A program made the translations under genes and the position numbers. Shown here in pieces: positions 1-9,472 of a DNA stretch of 64,000 bases. Numbering within the stretch: position 1 is the first letter of the stretch; each line of letters opens with the position of its first letter. The notes under the pieces were generated by a model. The model was not told the origin of the DNA. It saw nothing but the letters and a program-made list of their open reading frames with translations, and ran no database searches. Origin of the DNA: Vibrio spartinae (lineage in GTDB: Bacteria; Pseudomonadota; Gammaproteobacteria; Enterobacterales; Vibrionaceae); contig NZ_AP024907.1 of the NCBI RefSeq assembly GCF_024347135.1, positions 363,001-427,000 on the forward strand. The letters are read 5' to 3'.

Positions 1-123
1 ATATAACGCAGCAAACCTGTCGTTTTATCTTTTATCATCCTGTCGTTGTGGTGCTATCTCAAAATGAACGCTTATTGTACTACCAATCGGCGCTTTGAAC
101 AGTGCTGAACGACTGGAGTCTGT

Positions 124-1059
124 ATGAGAAAACGTATCGTAACGGGAATTGATATCCGCCGTCACCGTATTACTACCGTTACTTTGAAGCGCCAACATAA
201 CATCGTGTCATTACTTGCCTGTGAAACGCTGCCTGTACCCGATGACATTCTCTCTGAGAATGAGGTCATCGATTATCAGAGCATTGTCAATAAACTTGCC
301 GAAATCAGAAAGAGATTACCTTTTTGGCAAAATCGTGTTGCGATTTCGATACCTGATCTGGCGGTGATGACCAGAACCGTCGAGCCCTCAATCAATACCT
401 CAATCGATACCTCAATCGATAGTTATGACCAAAGTTTGGCACCGTGGTTAATTGCTCAGGCTTTTTCAGAAAAAACCGGCCTTTCCGGTTCGTCCGTCTA
501 TTTAGATTATGTTCCGCTTGAAACCGGGTATCAGGTTTATGCTGCGAAAAAAGAGGTGGTAGAAAGCCGTCTGCAAGCGCTCTGTCGCGCCGGATTAAAA
601 CCCGTGTTGATTGATACGGAGAAACAGGCTTTTCTGCAGTTCTTGCTGGAAGCAATGTGTCGTGCTCAGCGTCAGGGGTGGCTACTGATTGATATCGGTG
701 AAGATACGATCGCGCTTGGGTTTGTCACCGATGAACTGAATTTTTATCGTCAGTTTCCTTTTTCGGCACAGGCGTTCGATGCCGCGCTCACTTTGGTGTT
801 ACAAGAGGTGCAGCGGTTTATTTCATTACATCCAGCCGCCTTGCTGAACGGGATATGGATCAATGGTACACCGAGCATGTATCAGACATTTTTACAGGGG
901 TTACGTCAGCAATTCCGAGAGCCGATAGAACACTTGGTGGCCGTATCGGTTTTCGAGACATCAGCGTTGATACCAGTACATCTCTCGCCTTTCATTCCTT
1001 TGGCTGCCGGCAGTGCGTTGCGTGGACTGATGGCATTGGAGTCCGGCTATGCTGCATGA
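124..1059 (+). CDS. pilM: PilM/HofM-like pilus assembly ATPase-fold protein
   Basis: A 311-residue protein of the PilM family, the cytoplasmic actin/FtsA-like component of the type IV pilus alignment complex that binds the N-terminus of PilN. The N-terminal GIDIRRHRITTV stretch (about residues 8-19) and the LLIDIGEDT stretch near residue 188 look like the two phosphate-binding loops of the actin fold. It opens the cluster, and its end overlaps the next gene by 11 bases. A serine/threonine/aspartate-rich insert near residues 89-101 is built from three 12-base repeats and is unlikely to be ancestral. Family call is firm; whether the product serves pili or HofM-like DNA use cannot be read from sequence. 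Confidence 0.85.
   Translation: MRKRIVTGIDIRRHRITTVTLKRQHNIVSLLACETLPVPDDILSENEVIDYQSIVNKLAEIRKRLPFWQNRVAISIPDLAVMTRTVEPSINTSIDTSIDSYDQSLAPWLIAQAFSEKTGLSGSSVYLDYVPLETGYQVYAAKKEVVESRLQALCRAGLKPVLIDTEKQAFLQFLLEAMCRAQRQGWLLIDIGEDTIALGFVTDELNFYRQFPFSAQAFDAALTLVLQEVQRFISLHPAALLNGIWINGTPSMYQTFLQGLRQQFREPIEHLVAVSVFETSALIPVHLSPFIPLAAGSALRGLMALESGYAA
388..423 (+). repeat. Three in-frame 12-base repeats inside pilM
   Basis: Units at 388-399, 400-411 and 412-423 follow tcaatcRataSS and encode SINT-SIDT-SIDS. The units differ at one to three positions, so this looks like a recent in-frame tandem duplication. Confidence 0.85.
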
Positions 1060-1708
1060 ACTGAATTTGATGGATTGGCGGCAAAGTCAATTATATCGGC
1101 GTAAACGGTTGTTGTATGGCGTGTGGCTCTGCGGTGGGTGTCTGTGGCTGATGGTACAGAGTGTGTTCTATTTTGAATGGCACAAACAGCAAACGGACTG
1201 GCAACAGTCGGAGCAACAGATCAATGCACAGCTCAACGAACAGCAGCAGCATCTGCGTGAGTGGGAATTGCGACGGCAACATGCGCAGCAGGAGCTGCGA
1301 AAACTGGCTCATGCAGAACAGTGGATTGCACACAGTCAGTTACCGCAGACGCTCATGTCCGTATTGGTTTCGGCTGTTCCTCGCGGCATCTATCTGGAAG
1401 AAATCCGCCTGACAGAACAACAGGTTGTCATCCGAGGATTAAGTCGTCATCCGGCAGCGATGAACCGTTTTATTCAGCGGCTCAGGCAAGCCTCATCGAT
1501 TGGGCAGTTGGACATTTTGTCCGTCACGGATCAGACACCCGGTTGGGGGAGCCAATTCAACACGTTTCAGTTGCGTTTGGTGATGACAACCAGCATGGGT
1601 GATTCGGTCTCAGCGATGGCGTCAGACACGGCGATAACACCGGTTGCCGTCATGCATACAGCCGTCATGCATACAATAAAGGAAAAGGATAGCGCTGATG
1701 TTCACTGA
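1049..1708 (+). CDS. pilN: PilN/HofN-like inner-membrane protein
   Basis: A 219-residue PilN-type protein. It has a short cytoplasmic N-terminus containing the LNLMDWR motif (the PilM-binding segment of the family), one membrane helix at about residues 25-43, a glutamine-rich coiled coil (about 47-85) and a ferredoxin-like C-terminal domain. The ATG lies inside the end of pilM, so the two are translationally coupled. The last 25 or so residues hold a duplicated AVMHT pentapeptide that the family does not need. In the pilus machine PilN pairs with PilO to bridge PilM to periplasmic PilP, which is not encoded here. Confidence 0.85.
   Translation: MLHELNLMDWRQSQLYRRKRLLYGVWLCGGCLWLMVQSVFYFEWHKQQTDWQQSEQQINAQLNEQQQHLREWELRRQHAQQELRKLAHAEQWIAHSQLPQTLMSVLVSAVPRGIYLEEIRLTEQQVVIRGLSRHPAAMNRFIQRLRQASSIGQLDILSVTDQTPGWGSQFNTFQLRLVMTTSMGDSVSAMASDTAITPVAVMHTAVMHTIKEKDSADVH
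1646..1675 (+). repeat. Two exact 15-base repeats near the pilN 3' end
   Basis: gccgtcatgcataca occurs twice head to tail, at 1646-1660 and 1661-1675. It encodes AVMHT twice in the C-terminal tail of PilN. Confidence 0.9.
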
Positions 1709-2300
1709 TTCTCTCCGACGCTGGCTGTTGAACGCTGCGATGCCGCAACAAGTGGGAATCATGGCGGTCCTGTTTGTGATACTCACCGGTGCCAGTTATC
1801 TACTGTTCTGGCAAAGCCGATATCAAGTGTTACTGCAATATCCGACCCGTCTGAATGTACTGTCTCAGCAGCAGGAGATGAACAAGCAACAATTGTATGA
1901 CTTTCGCCAACAGCAAGCGGGGTGGGATGCGATTCAGTACAAACTGGAGCAAACCATGGCCCGGATGACGAAAGTGCCTGATTCTTCAGCGTGGGTCAAA
2001 CAAATCGAGCAGGTTGCAGCGCAACAGCATATTCGCCTGCGACACATCGTATGGAAAACGCCGCAACAACGCGATGGTCATGATGCGGATGTTTTCGAGA
2101 TCAGGCTGAGCGGTCTGTTTCCGGACATCCTGAAATTCATGCGGGCAATTGGGCAGCAGTCGGTTGGTGTGGTGTTGCAACCGATCCGTTGGAAAAGAGA
2201 GTCACCGTTGCAACGTCGTATCGAAGTTGTCGCAACAGGTTTTCTTTATCGACTGAAAGCAGACCACAGTAAAGGTCATCACACAGAAGGATATGAATAA
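1698..2300 (+). CDS. pilO: PilO/HofO-like inner-membrane protein
   Basis: A 200-residue PilO family protein. It has a short N-terminal cytoplasmic segment, one membrane helix at about residues 20-40, a glutamine-rich coiled coil (about 50-85) and a ferredoxin-like periplasmic domain ending in VVATGFLYRLK. The start overlaps the pilN stop by 11 bases, and the stop overlaps the first ATG of the secretin gene. PilO normally forms heterodimers with PilN and contacts PilP. The arrangement leaves no room for a pilP gene before the secretin. Confidence 0.85.
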   Translation: MFTDSLRRWLLNAAMPQQVGIMAVLFVILTGASYLLFWQSRYQVLLQYPTRLNVLSQQQEMNKQQLYDFRQQQAGWDAIQYKLEQTMARMTKVPDSSAWVKQIEQVAAQQHIRLRHIVWKTPQQRDGHDADVFEIRLSGLFPDILKFMRAIGQQSVGVVLQPIRWKRESPLQRRIEVVATGFLYRLKADHSKGHHTEGYE

Positions 2301-3429
2301 CATGCGTCAAAATAGCTATCAGGGGGTGCTCTCTGCTATCAGGATGATAGGGGGCATTTTATGGGGAATGAGTGCTCAAGTCTCTGCACAACCGATGATT
2401 GATCCGTTTGATGTGCCGACGATGGTGCAATCCGGTACCGGAGATGCTCCCAATGCATCGCAACCGATACTGGAGACGGCATTCATTCCGATTCAGTATG
2501 CAAAAACCGCGGACTTACTGCCACTCCTTGAAGGTGGCGAAAAGCCGGGACTGCTTTCCGAATATGGACTGGTACGCGTTGACCCTCGAACCAATGCGCT
2601 GATTATTCGCGATACACCGCATCATCTGGCATCGATCCGCAGTATGATTCAGGCGCTCGATATTCCTGTGAAACAAGTCAGAATCGAAGCAAGAATTGTG
2701 ATTGTCAGTGAAGGGGCACTCGATGAGCTTGGTGTACGTTGGGGCGTCGGGCTGAAACAAGGACATTTGGCTGTCGGGAGTCATATTGCCCCCCCCAATG
2801 TAACAGGCGATGGGGCAACCGAATCACCATCAGTGACCGATTTTATGAATATTAATTTACCGAGCACATCCAGTAATGCCTCATCAATCGCTTTTCAGTT
2901 GGCTAAGTTGGGATCCGGCACATTACTGGATTTGGAATTATCGGCATTACAGAGTGAATCCCGTGCTGAAATTATTTCCAGTCCGAGTCTGTTAACCACA
3001 AACCATCAGTCTGCGTTTATTGAACAAGGGACTGAAATCCCATATCAGGAGTCGAATTCGGATGATGAGACAACCATTGCTTTTAAAAAAGCAGTGTTAA
3101 GTCTGGAAGTGACACCGACGATTACACCGGATCATCATATGTTGCTGGATTTACGCGTGACACAAGATCGTCCCGGAGAAGTGGTTAAAACCGGTTCTGG
3201 AGAAGCCGTTGCTATCACGACGCAAAGAATTGGTACTCAAGTGTTAGTGAATGACGGGGAAACAGTTGTTCTTGGGGGAATTTATCAGAAAACCCAAATA
3301 CATCGCGTTGATAAAGTGCCAGTGTTAGGGGAATTACCGTTATTAGGCAAACTGTTTCAGCGTAATTATCAAAAGACGGATAAGAACGAGCTGCTTATTT
3401 TCGTCACACCTCGGGTTGTGATTCAATGA
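2293..3429 (+). CDS. Short PilQ/HofQ-type outer-membrane secretin
   Basis: A 378-residue secretin. A signal peptide ends near residue 33, followed by a DPFDVP segment resembling the DPF motif of PilP proteins. A secretin N-domain covers about residues 58-120 and the secretin channel domain about 130-378, with VRIEARIVIVSE, VPVLGELPLLGK and a terminal LLIFVTPRVV. Full PilQ proteins of vibrios exceed 550 residues and carry AMIN domains; these are missing, so it is closer in size to E. coli HofQ (about 412). The ATG at 2293 sits only 2 bases after an AGAAGG sequence, and the ATG at 2302 has a better spacing, so the start may be 2302. Confidence 0.8.
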   Translation: MNNMRQNSYQGVLSAIRMIGGILWGMSAQVSAQPMIDPFDVPTMVQSGTGDAPNASQPILETAFIPIQYAKTADLLPLLEGGEKPGLLSEYGLVRVDPRTNALIIRDTPHHLASIRSMIQALDIPVKQVRIEARIVIVSEGALDELGVRWGVGLKQGHLAVGSHIAPPNVTGDGATESPSVTDFMNINLPSTSSNASSIAFQLAKLGSGTLLDLELSALQSESRAEIISSPSLLTTNHQSAFIEQGTEIPYQESNSDDETTIAFKKAVLSLEVTPTITPDHHMLLDLRVTQDRPGEVVKTGSGEAVAITTQRIGTQVLVNDGETVVLGGIYQKTQIHRVDKVPVLGELPLLGKLFQRNYQKTDKNELLIFVTPRVVIQ

Positions 3430-3616
3430 GTTAGTCCGCTTTTTTCAGATCACCCAAAAATAAGGTTGCATTCAGGCACTCAGATCTAGATAATTTCGGG
3501 TCTTATCACGAAATGTCTGTGAGGAATTGGTGCCACAAAGCTGATTCATCCCTTGCTATACCTTGAATTCACTTGTGGCGATGTCATTGAATTAATGTTG
3601 TTAATTACTGCTAAAC

Positions 3617-4135
3617 ATGGCTGAAAAACGTAATATTATCCTTGTTGGTCCTATGGGGGCCGGCAAAAGTACTATAGGTAGATATCTAGCACTGCAACTC
3701 CATATGGAATTTGTAGATTCTGACTCCGTTATTGAAGAACGGACGGGGGCAGATATTGCCTGGGTATTTGATGTTGAAGGAGAAGATGGTTTCCGGAAGC
3801 GTGAAGAAACTGTCATCCATGATCTGACTGAACAACAGGGCATCGTTCTGGCAACAGGCGGTGGATCAGTCACAAGCAAAGAAAATCGCAATCGTCTTTC
3901 TGCCCGGGGCGTTGTCGTTTATCTTGAAACGACAATTGAGAAACAGTTAGCTCGTACCAGTCGTGATAAAAAGCGTCCGCTTCTGCAAACGGAACAGCCA
4001 CGCGAAGTTTTAGAAGCTTTGGCTGAGGAACGTAATCCGCTTTATGAAGAAATTGCGGATATTACTGTGAAAACTGATGATCAAAGTGCAAAAGTGGTAG
4101 CCAATCAGATCGTAAAAATGTTAGAAGAACAATAG
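3617..4135 (+). CDS. aroK: Shikimate kinase I
   Basis: A 172-residue kinase that phosphorylates shikimate at the 3-hydroxyl in the chorismate pathway. The Walker A loop GPMGAGKST is at residues 10-18, the shikimate-binding DSDS and RTGADI segments follow, then GGGS near residue 80 and the lid arginines around [11 protein letters not shown]. Length is normal for AroK. It is the first gene of the aroK-aroB-damX-dam-rpe-gph-trpS run. No good Shine-Dalgarno sequence is visible before the ATG. Confidence 0.97.
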   Translation: MAEKRNIILVGPMGAGKSTIGRYLALQLHMEFVDSDSVIEERTGADIAWVFDVEGEDGFRKREETVIHDLTEQQGIVLATGGGSVTSKENRNRLSARGVVVYLETTIEKQLARTSRDKKRPLLQTEQPREVLEALAEERNPLYEEIADITVKTDDQSAKVVANQIVKMLEEQ

Positions 4136-4163
4136 GTTTTTTTTATTTTTGCGGAGTGCAACC

Positions 4164-5252
4164 ATGACGCAGATTACGGTCAGTTTAGATGAGCGTAGTT
4201 ACCCCATTTCAATCGGAGCCGGATTATTTCAAAATCCGGCGCTTCTTTCTTTTCTTTCCCCTCAGCAAAAGGTGGTCTTGATTAGCAACGTCACGGTTGC
4301 CCCTCTTTATGCTGATAAAATCACACAGTTATTGAACGATATCGGTTGTCAGACCTATCTGCTGACACTACCCGATGGAGAGCAATACAAAAATCTGAAT
4401 ACTTTTGATACGGTCATGACGTTTTTGCTCGAGCATAATCTTGGGCGGGATATTGTGATCGTTGCGCTCGGTGGTGGTGTGATTGGTGATCTGGTTGGTT
4501 TTGCTGCGTCGTGTTATCAACGCGGTGTTGATTTTATTCAAATCCCCACAACACTCTTGTCTCAGGTTGATTCTTCGGTGGGTGGAAAAACAGCGGTGAA
4601 TCATCCGCTGGGTAAGAATATGATCGGTGCATTCTATCAACCACGTTCAGTGATTATTGACACCGACTGTCTGGCAACGTTGCCCGAGCGGGAATTTGCT
4701 GCCGGAATGGCAGAAGTCATCAAATACGGCATTATTTATGATGCTGAGTTTTTCGACTGGCTTGAAACCAATCTTGATAAGCTGTACGCACTGGATCAGT
4801 CTGCGCTAACTTATGCAATCGCGCGTTGTTGTGAGATTAAAGCGGAAGTTGTCGCACAGGATGAAAAAGAAGCCGGTATCCGGGCATTACTGAATTTAGG
4901 TCATACGTTTGGTCATGCCATTGAAGCGCATCTGGGATATGGACAATGGCTTCATGGTGAAGCCGTCTCATCCGGAACCGTGATGGCTGCGAAGACTGCA
5001 CAATTACACGGCTTAATTTCTGAAGCGCAGTTCTTACGAATGGTTGCGCTCCTCAAATCGGCAAAACTGCCTGTGCAAACACCGGACGGCATGTCTTTCT
5101 CTGATTTCATGACCCATATGATGCGGGATAAAAAGGTTCTGGCCGGAACATTGAGGCTGGTCCTCCCAACCGGAATTGGGACAGCACAAGTGTTGAAGGA
5201 CATTCCTGAATCAACGATTGAGCAGGCGATCGAGTTCTGTCGTACAGTTTAA
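4164..5252 (+). CDS. aroB: 3-dehydroquinate synthase
   Basis: A 362-residue NAD- and zinc-dependent enzyme making 3-dehydroquinate from DAHP, the second step of the shikimate pathway. Hallmarks are LPDGEQYKN, the NAD-binding [27 protein letters not shown], and the metal-ligand segments [20 protein letters not shown] and LHGEAV. The ATG at 4164, preceded by GCGGAG at 4151-4156, is preferred over an in-frame TTG at 4149. It lies 28 bases after aroK. Confidence 0.97.
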   Translation: MTQITVSLDERSYPISIGAGLFQNPALLSFLSPQQKVVLISNVTVAPLYADKITQLLNDIGCQTYLLTLPDGEQYKNLNTFDTVMTFLLEHNLGRDIVIVALGGGVIGDLVGFAASCYQRGVDFIQIPTTLLSQVDSSVGGKTAVNHPLGKNMIGAFYQPRSVIIDTDCLATLPEREFAAGMAEVIKYGIIYDAEFFDWLETNLDKLYALDQSALTYAIARCCEIKAEVVAQDEKEAGIRALLNLGHTFGHAIEAHLGYGQWLHGEAVSSGTVMAAKTAQLHGLISEAQFLRMVALLKSAKLPVQTPDGMSFSDFMTHMMRDKKVLAGTLRLVLPTGIGTAQVLKDIPESTIEQAIEFCRTV

Positions 5253-5289
5253 TTCAACAGTCTTTCATGTTTCTGGGTAGGATGATTTC

Positions 5290-6822
5290 ATGAGTGCAGC
5301 ACACGGGCGAGTGTTGGAATTACAGTCTCAGGTCGATCTGTTAGAACGGCTGAGGTTACTGACGCATTTCGGTTCAAATCTGGTGACGGTTTCCGGTGAA
5401 CCCGGAGCCGGTAAAACGTGGCTCGCACAACGTTATCTGGAAGCATGGGCGGAGGATAAGAATCAGTCGCTCTTGCTGTGTTATCCAAATCAGGATGATC
5501 GTCAGCATCGTATGACGATTCTGACACAGATCGATTCTCACGCACGCTTTAGTCCCGATGACGCCTTGGTCGATAATCTGACGGCCGTATTTGATGATGA
5601 ACCGTGCAATATCGTGATTGTGGTCGATAATGCGCAGCGTCTGTCTGAAAATCTGGTTTCGGAACTGTGGATGCTTGTGCTTGAGGCGCAGAATAAGCCG
5701 CAATGGTCAATCAATGTGATTTTCTTTGCGCTTCCTCGGGTCCTTGACCCTTTGCTGACTCGGATTGGCTATGGTCAGGAGCATAAACCGGTTGATCTGG
5801 AGATTGAGCGGCTTTCTCAGGATGACGCTGATCGTCTGTTCGAATATCTGGTGATCCGTTTTATCGACGATAAAATGGAGAAAAGGGTTCGCCATGCGTA
5901 TAGTAAAGTGAGTAAAACACCGGGTGATATCATCGCATTAGGAGAGAAGAAGATGGAAAAGCGGATCGTGATTCGCTCAATAGTCGGGTCTCCGGTTAAG
6001 ATCGCGGCACTGATACTGTTCATTGCTGTCATTCTTGGTGGCGGCTATTGGTGGATGTTATCTGAAGAGCAGGCACCTGAGCGCGTGCTGGACGATATGG
6101 TTGCAAATGATACCGCGACAAAAGAACAGACGGTGATTCCGGCTTTGACGGGTCATACTAAAGAGAGCACAACAGCATCTGATATCTCCGATACATCCAA
6201 TGCGTCCGGTGACAATACCATCAAACCACCTGGCGTGAATGATGATTCCAATGCTCTCCCTCCTGCGGTGACTTCTGATTCTGATCGGGTTGGCGAGGAT
6301 GATCAGGGACAACGGGTTGTGATTTCTTCAGAAGTTGTTGATGCATTGATGGATGGCAAAGCCGAATCGGCTGATACCAAACAGCTCGCGGATGTTGCCC
6401 GTCAAGTTGCTCCGGAGTCAGATGAGTCCGCTGCGACGGCTGGTGCTGATCAGAACGTGCCGTCTTCAACCTCAGAACAATCCAAATCAAACCGTTCGCA
6501 ATCCTTACCTGGTTACTCATTCTCCTATACCAAAGCAGCATTAAAAGCGATGTCTGATCGCAGCTATACCTTGCAGCTTGCCGCATTTAATTCGCTTCAA
6601 GAAGTTGAAGATTTTATTCAACGTCATCGCTTACAGAATCAGGTTTATGTCTATCCGACGATACGGGGCCAGGTTAACTGGTATATTGTGACATACCAAA
6701 ACTATCCAACGATTCAGATGGCCCGTGATGCTGTTTCGGCACTCCCTCGCCCGATTCAGGCGCTAGGACCTTGGGCAAAATCTCTCAGGCAGGTACACCG
6801 AGAGATTGAACGGGTGAAATAG
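5290..6822 (+). CDS. damX: DamX, SPOR-domain cell division protein
   Basis: A 510-residue membrane protein. Residues about 10-215 form an AAA-type ATPase-like cytoplasmic domain with a P-loop GEPGAGKT at 36-43. One membrane helix spans about 237-258. A long acidic, serine/threonine-rich periplasmic linker (260-420) follows, and the C-terminal SPOR domain (about 426-506) binds denuded glycan at the septum. DamX affects septation and indirectly Dam levels. The position between aroB and dam is conserved. The linker is typically variable in this family. Confidence 0.93.
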   Translation: MSAAHGRVLELQSQVDLLERLRLLTHFGSNLVTVSGEPGAGKTWLAQRYLEAWAEDKNQSLLLCYPNQDDRQHRMTILTQIDSHARFSPDDALVDNLTAVFDDEPCNIVIVVDNAQRLSENLVSELWMLVLEAQNKPQWSINVIFFALPRVLDPLLTRIGYGQEHKPVDLEIERLSQDDADRLFEYLVIRFIDDKMEKRVRHAYSKVSKTPGDIIALGEKKMEKRIVIRSIVGSPVKIAALILFIAVILGGGYWWMLSEEQAPERVLDDMVANDTATKEQTVIPALTGHTKESTTASDISDTSNASGDNTIKPPGVNDDSNALPPAVTSDSDRVGEDDQGQRVVISSEVVDALMDGKAESADTKQLADVARQVAPESDESAATAGADQNVPSSTSEQSKSNRSQSLPGYSFSYTKAALKAMSDRSYTLQLAAFNSLQEVEDFIQRHRLQNQVYVYPTIRGQVNWYIVTYQNYPTIQMARDAVSALPRPIQALGPWAKSLRQVHREIERVK

Positions 6823-6902
6823 TACAGCTTCACTTGGGGATGAAGTGAAAATATGTTAGATTTCGCAGCCTTGTTGATTGTGGTGGATAGATAGAGCAGT
6901 AG

Positions 6903-7739
6903 ATGAAGAAGAATCGCGCCTTTCTGAAGTGGGCTGGTGGAAAATATGGATTGGTTGATGATATCCGACGCCATTTACCGGCCGCTCAAACTTTAGTTGA
7001 GCCCTTTGTCGGTGCTGGTTCTATTTTTCTCAATACCGATTATGAGCATTATGTTCTGGCTGATATCAATCCAGATCTGATCAATTTATATAATCTGCTG
7101 AAAGAGCGACCCGGACATTATATTACAGAAGCCAAACGGTGGTTCATTGCCGAGAATAACCGAAAGGAAGTCTATCTGGCGGTCCGGCAGCAGTTTAATC
7201 AGACCGATGAAGTCATGTATCGTTCGTTGGCATTCTTGTATATGAACCGTTTTGGTTTTAACGGCTTGTGTCGTTATAACAAAAAAGGCGGATTCAATGT
7301 CCCTTTTGGTTCCTACAAAAAGCCGTACTTCCCTGAAGCGGAACTAGAGTTCTTCTCCGAGAAAGCTCAGAAAGCCACATTTGTCTGTACCAATTATCGG
7401 GAGAGTTTTGAACAAGCGGATCATGTCAGCGTGATTTATTGCGATCCACCGTATGCGCCGTTGTCTCATACCGCGAATTTTACCTCTTATACCGGTGGTG
7501 GCTTTTCACTCGATGATCAGGCTGCGCTGGCTGATATTGCCGAGAAAACCGCGAATGAGCGGGGGATATCGGTACTCATCTCTAATCATGATACGATTCT
7601 GACCCGACGGTTGTACAATGGTGCAAAACTCAACGTCGTGAAGGTTAAACGAACCATCAGCCGGAATGGCGCAGGGCGGAATAAAGTGGATGAACTGCTG
7701 GCATTATTTGACGCGAATTCAACCTCACGCGCTAAATAG
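6903..7739 (+). CDS. dam: DNA adenine methylase (GATC)
   Basis: A 278-residue Dam methyltransferase that modifies adenine in GATC, used in mismatch repair, replication timing and gene control. The AdoMet-binding WAGGKYGLVDDI and EPFVGAGS segments are near the N-terminus, and the catalytic motif DPPY is near residue 181. Arg/Lys-rich RTISRNGAGRNKVDELL closes the protein. Position downstream of damX is conserved. Dam is essential in some vibrios. Confidence 0.96.
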   Translation: MKKNRAFLKWAGGKYGLVDDIRRHLPAAQTLVEPFVGAGSIFLNTDYEHYVLADINPDLINLYNLLKERPGHYITEAKRWFIAENNRKEVYLAVRQQFNQTDEVMYRSLAFLYMNRFGFNGLCRYNKKGGFNVPFGSYKKPYFPEAELEFFSEKAQKATFVCTNYRESFEQADHVSVIYCDPPYAPLSHTANFTSYTGGGFSLDDQAALADIAEKTANERGISVLISNHDTILTRRLYNGAKLNVVKVKRTISRNGAGRNKVDELLALFDANSTSRAK

Positions 7740-7897
7740 TTCCCCTTTGAGGCAGACCGACTGAGTTCACGATTACCTCGATACACCGCAAAAATAGTAT
7801 CAAAGCGCAACACACGCTAGGATCCGAGCAATGGCTTCTGTAGAATGGTTTATCTTGGCAACTATCCCTAATCTTCATGCTCACAGAGGCCTGCTTT

Positions 7898-8572
7898 ATG
7901 AAAGACTTTTTGATTGCCCCTTCGATCCTTTCTGCTGATTTAGCCCGTTTAGGAGAGGATGTTGTTGATGTCCTCAACGCCGGCGCGGATGTGATTCATT
8001 TTGATGTCATGGACAACCATTATGTGCCGAATTTAACGTTTGGCGCACCGGTTTGCAAAGCATTACGTGACTATGGTGTAACGGCACCGATTGATGTCCA
8101 TCTGATGGTCAAACCGGTTGATCGTCTCATTCCTGATTTCGCCGAAGCCGGTGCATCGATGATTACTTTCCATGTCGAAGCCTCAGAGCATGTAGATCGA
8201 ACGTTGCAACTGATCAAATCTCATGGTTGCCAAGCCGGCGTTGTTCTGAATCCGGCGACGCCACTGACTTATCTGGATTATCTGATGGATAAAGTTGATC
8301 TGATTCTGCTGATGTCGGTGAACCCCGGCTTCGGTGGTCAGTCTTTTATTCCACATACATTGGATAAACTCAATGCCGTTCGTGAACGTATCAATGCTTC
8401 CGGGCGTCAGATTCGTCTGGAAATCGACGGTGGCGTCAAAGTTGATAACATCCGTGAAATTGCTGAAGCCGGTGCTGATATGTTTGTGGCGGGCTCCGCG
8501 ATTTTTGGTCAGCCTGACTACCAGCAAGTGATTGATGCAATGCGTGCAGAGCTGGTACAGGTTAAGCGGTGA
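7898..8572 (+). CDS. rpe: Ribulose-phosphate 3-epimerase
   Basis: A 224-residue TIM-barrel enzyme interconverting ribulose-5-phosphate and xylulose-5-phosphate. It shows the start [15 protein letters not shown], the catalytic/metal segments [16 protein letters not shown] and [18 protein letters not shown], and the phosphate-binding EIDGGV and FVAGSAIF near the end. An upstream in-frame ATG at 7877 exists, but the ATG at 7898 has AGAGG at 7885-7889 and begins exactly at the conserved N-terminus. Confidence 0.96.
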   Translation: MKDFLIAPSILSADLARLGEDVVDVLNAGADVIHFDVMDNHYVPNLTFGAPVCKALRDYGVTAPIDVHLMVKPVDRLIPDFAEAGASMITFHVEASEHVDRTLQLIKSHGCQAGVVLNPATPLTYLDYLMDKVDLILLMSVNPGFGGQSFIPHTLDKLNAVRERINASGRQIRLEIDGGVKVDNIREIAEAGADMFVAGSAIFGQPDYQQVIDAMRAELVQVKR

Positions 8573-8668
8573 TTTGCCGTTATTGTGATTGAATCCGTTC
8601 GGATTCACGCTGGTGTGATCAATCATGCTGAGCCACCAATATAAAAAATTAAATAGAGAGTATATGTG

Positions 8669-9355
8669 ATGTCTATTGAGCAGATTCAATTGATCGTCTT
8701 TGATCTGGATGGCACGTTGTTAGACAGTGTTCCCGATCTCGCTGTTGCAGCGGATCAAACGGTTCGTGCGTTGGGTTATCCGGGGGTGTCTGAAGCACAA
8801 GTTCGTGATTATGTCGGCAATGGCGCTGATGTGTTGATTGGTCGCGCTTTAAGTCAGAGTCTAACGGTGGATCCATCGTTGAGTCCGGAACTGATGCAAG
8901 ATGCCAGAAAACGGTTTGATGGATATTATGCTGCGACAGGTCATCGCCTCAGTCATTTGTATCCCGGGGTTAAAGAAACGCTTGAGCTGCTGCATCAGGC
9001 AGGATTTACAATGGCGATTGCAACCAATAAGCCATCGCAGTTTGTACCGGATATTCTGCAACAACATCAGATCGCTCACTATTTTAAGGAAGTCATTGGT
9101 GGTGACCGCTTTGAGAAAAAGAAACCTGATCCAATGGTGCTTGAATGGCTGCTCTCAACCTATGGCTGCCAGCCTCAACAGATGCTGATGGTCGGAGACT
9201 CAAAGAACGATATTCTGGCGGCACAGCGTGCCGGATGCCGTTCATTCGGTCTGACATACGGCTACAATCATGGTGAGCCGATTGCCGATTCAAATCCCGA
9301 TTATGTTGCGGATCAAATCAGTCAATTACTCGATATTGTTCTTGTCTCGGCATGA
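8669..9355 (+). CDS. gph: Phosphoglycolate phosphatase, HAD family
   Basis: A 228-residue haloacid dehalogenase-type phosphatase that removes phosphate from 2-phosphoglycolate formed in DNA repair. HAD motif I is FDLDGTLLDS near residue 12, motif II lies around IATNKPS, and motif IV is MVGDSKNDI. An upstream GTG at 8666 is directly adjacent; the ATG at 8669 after AGAGAG is chosen. It sits between rpe and trpS as in enterics. Confidence 0.93.
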   Translation: MSIEQIQLIVFDLDGTLLDSVPDLAVAADQTVRALGYPGVSEAQVRDYVGNGADVLIGRALSQSLTVDPSLSPELMQDARKRFDGYYAATGHRLSHLYPGVKETLELLHQAGFTMAIATNKPSQFVPDILQQHQIAHYFKEVIGGDRFEKKKPDPMVLEWLLSTYGCQPQQMLMVGDSKNDILAAQRAGCRSFGLTYGYNHGEPIADSNPDYVADQISQLLDIVLVSA

Positions 9356-9472
9356 ATGCGATAAATATCTAGAAAAATACTTCCTGATGAGTACACTGAG
9401 TGAACCGTGTGACTGTTTGCAGAACAATCACACGGTTTCTCTCTAATTTTGATGAAGTCAAAGGAATTTTTC

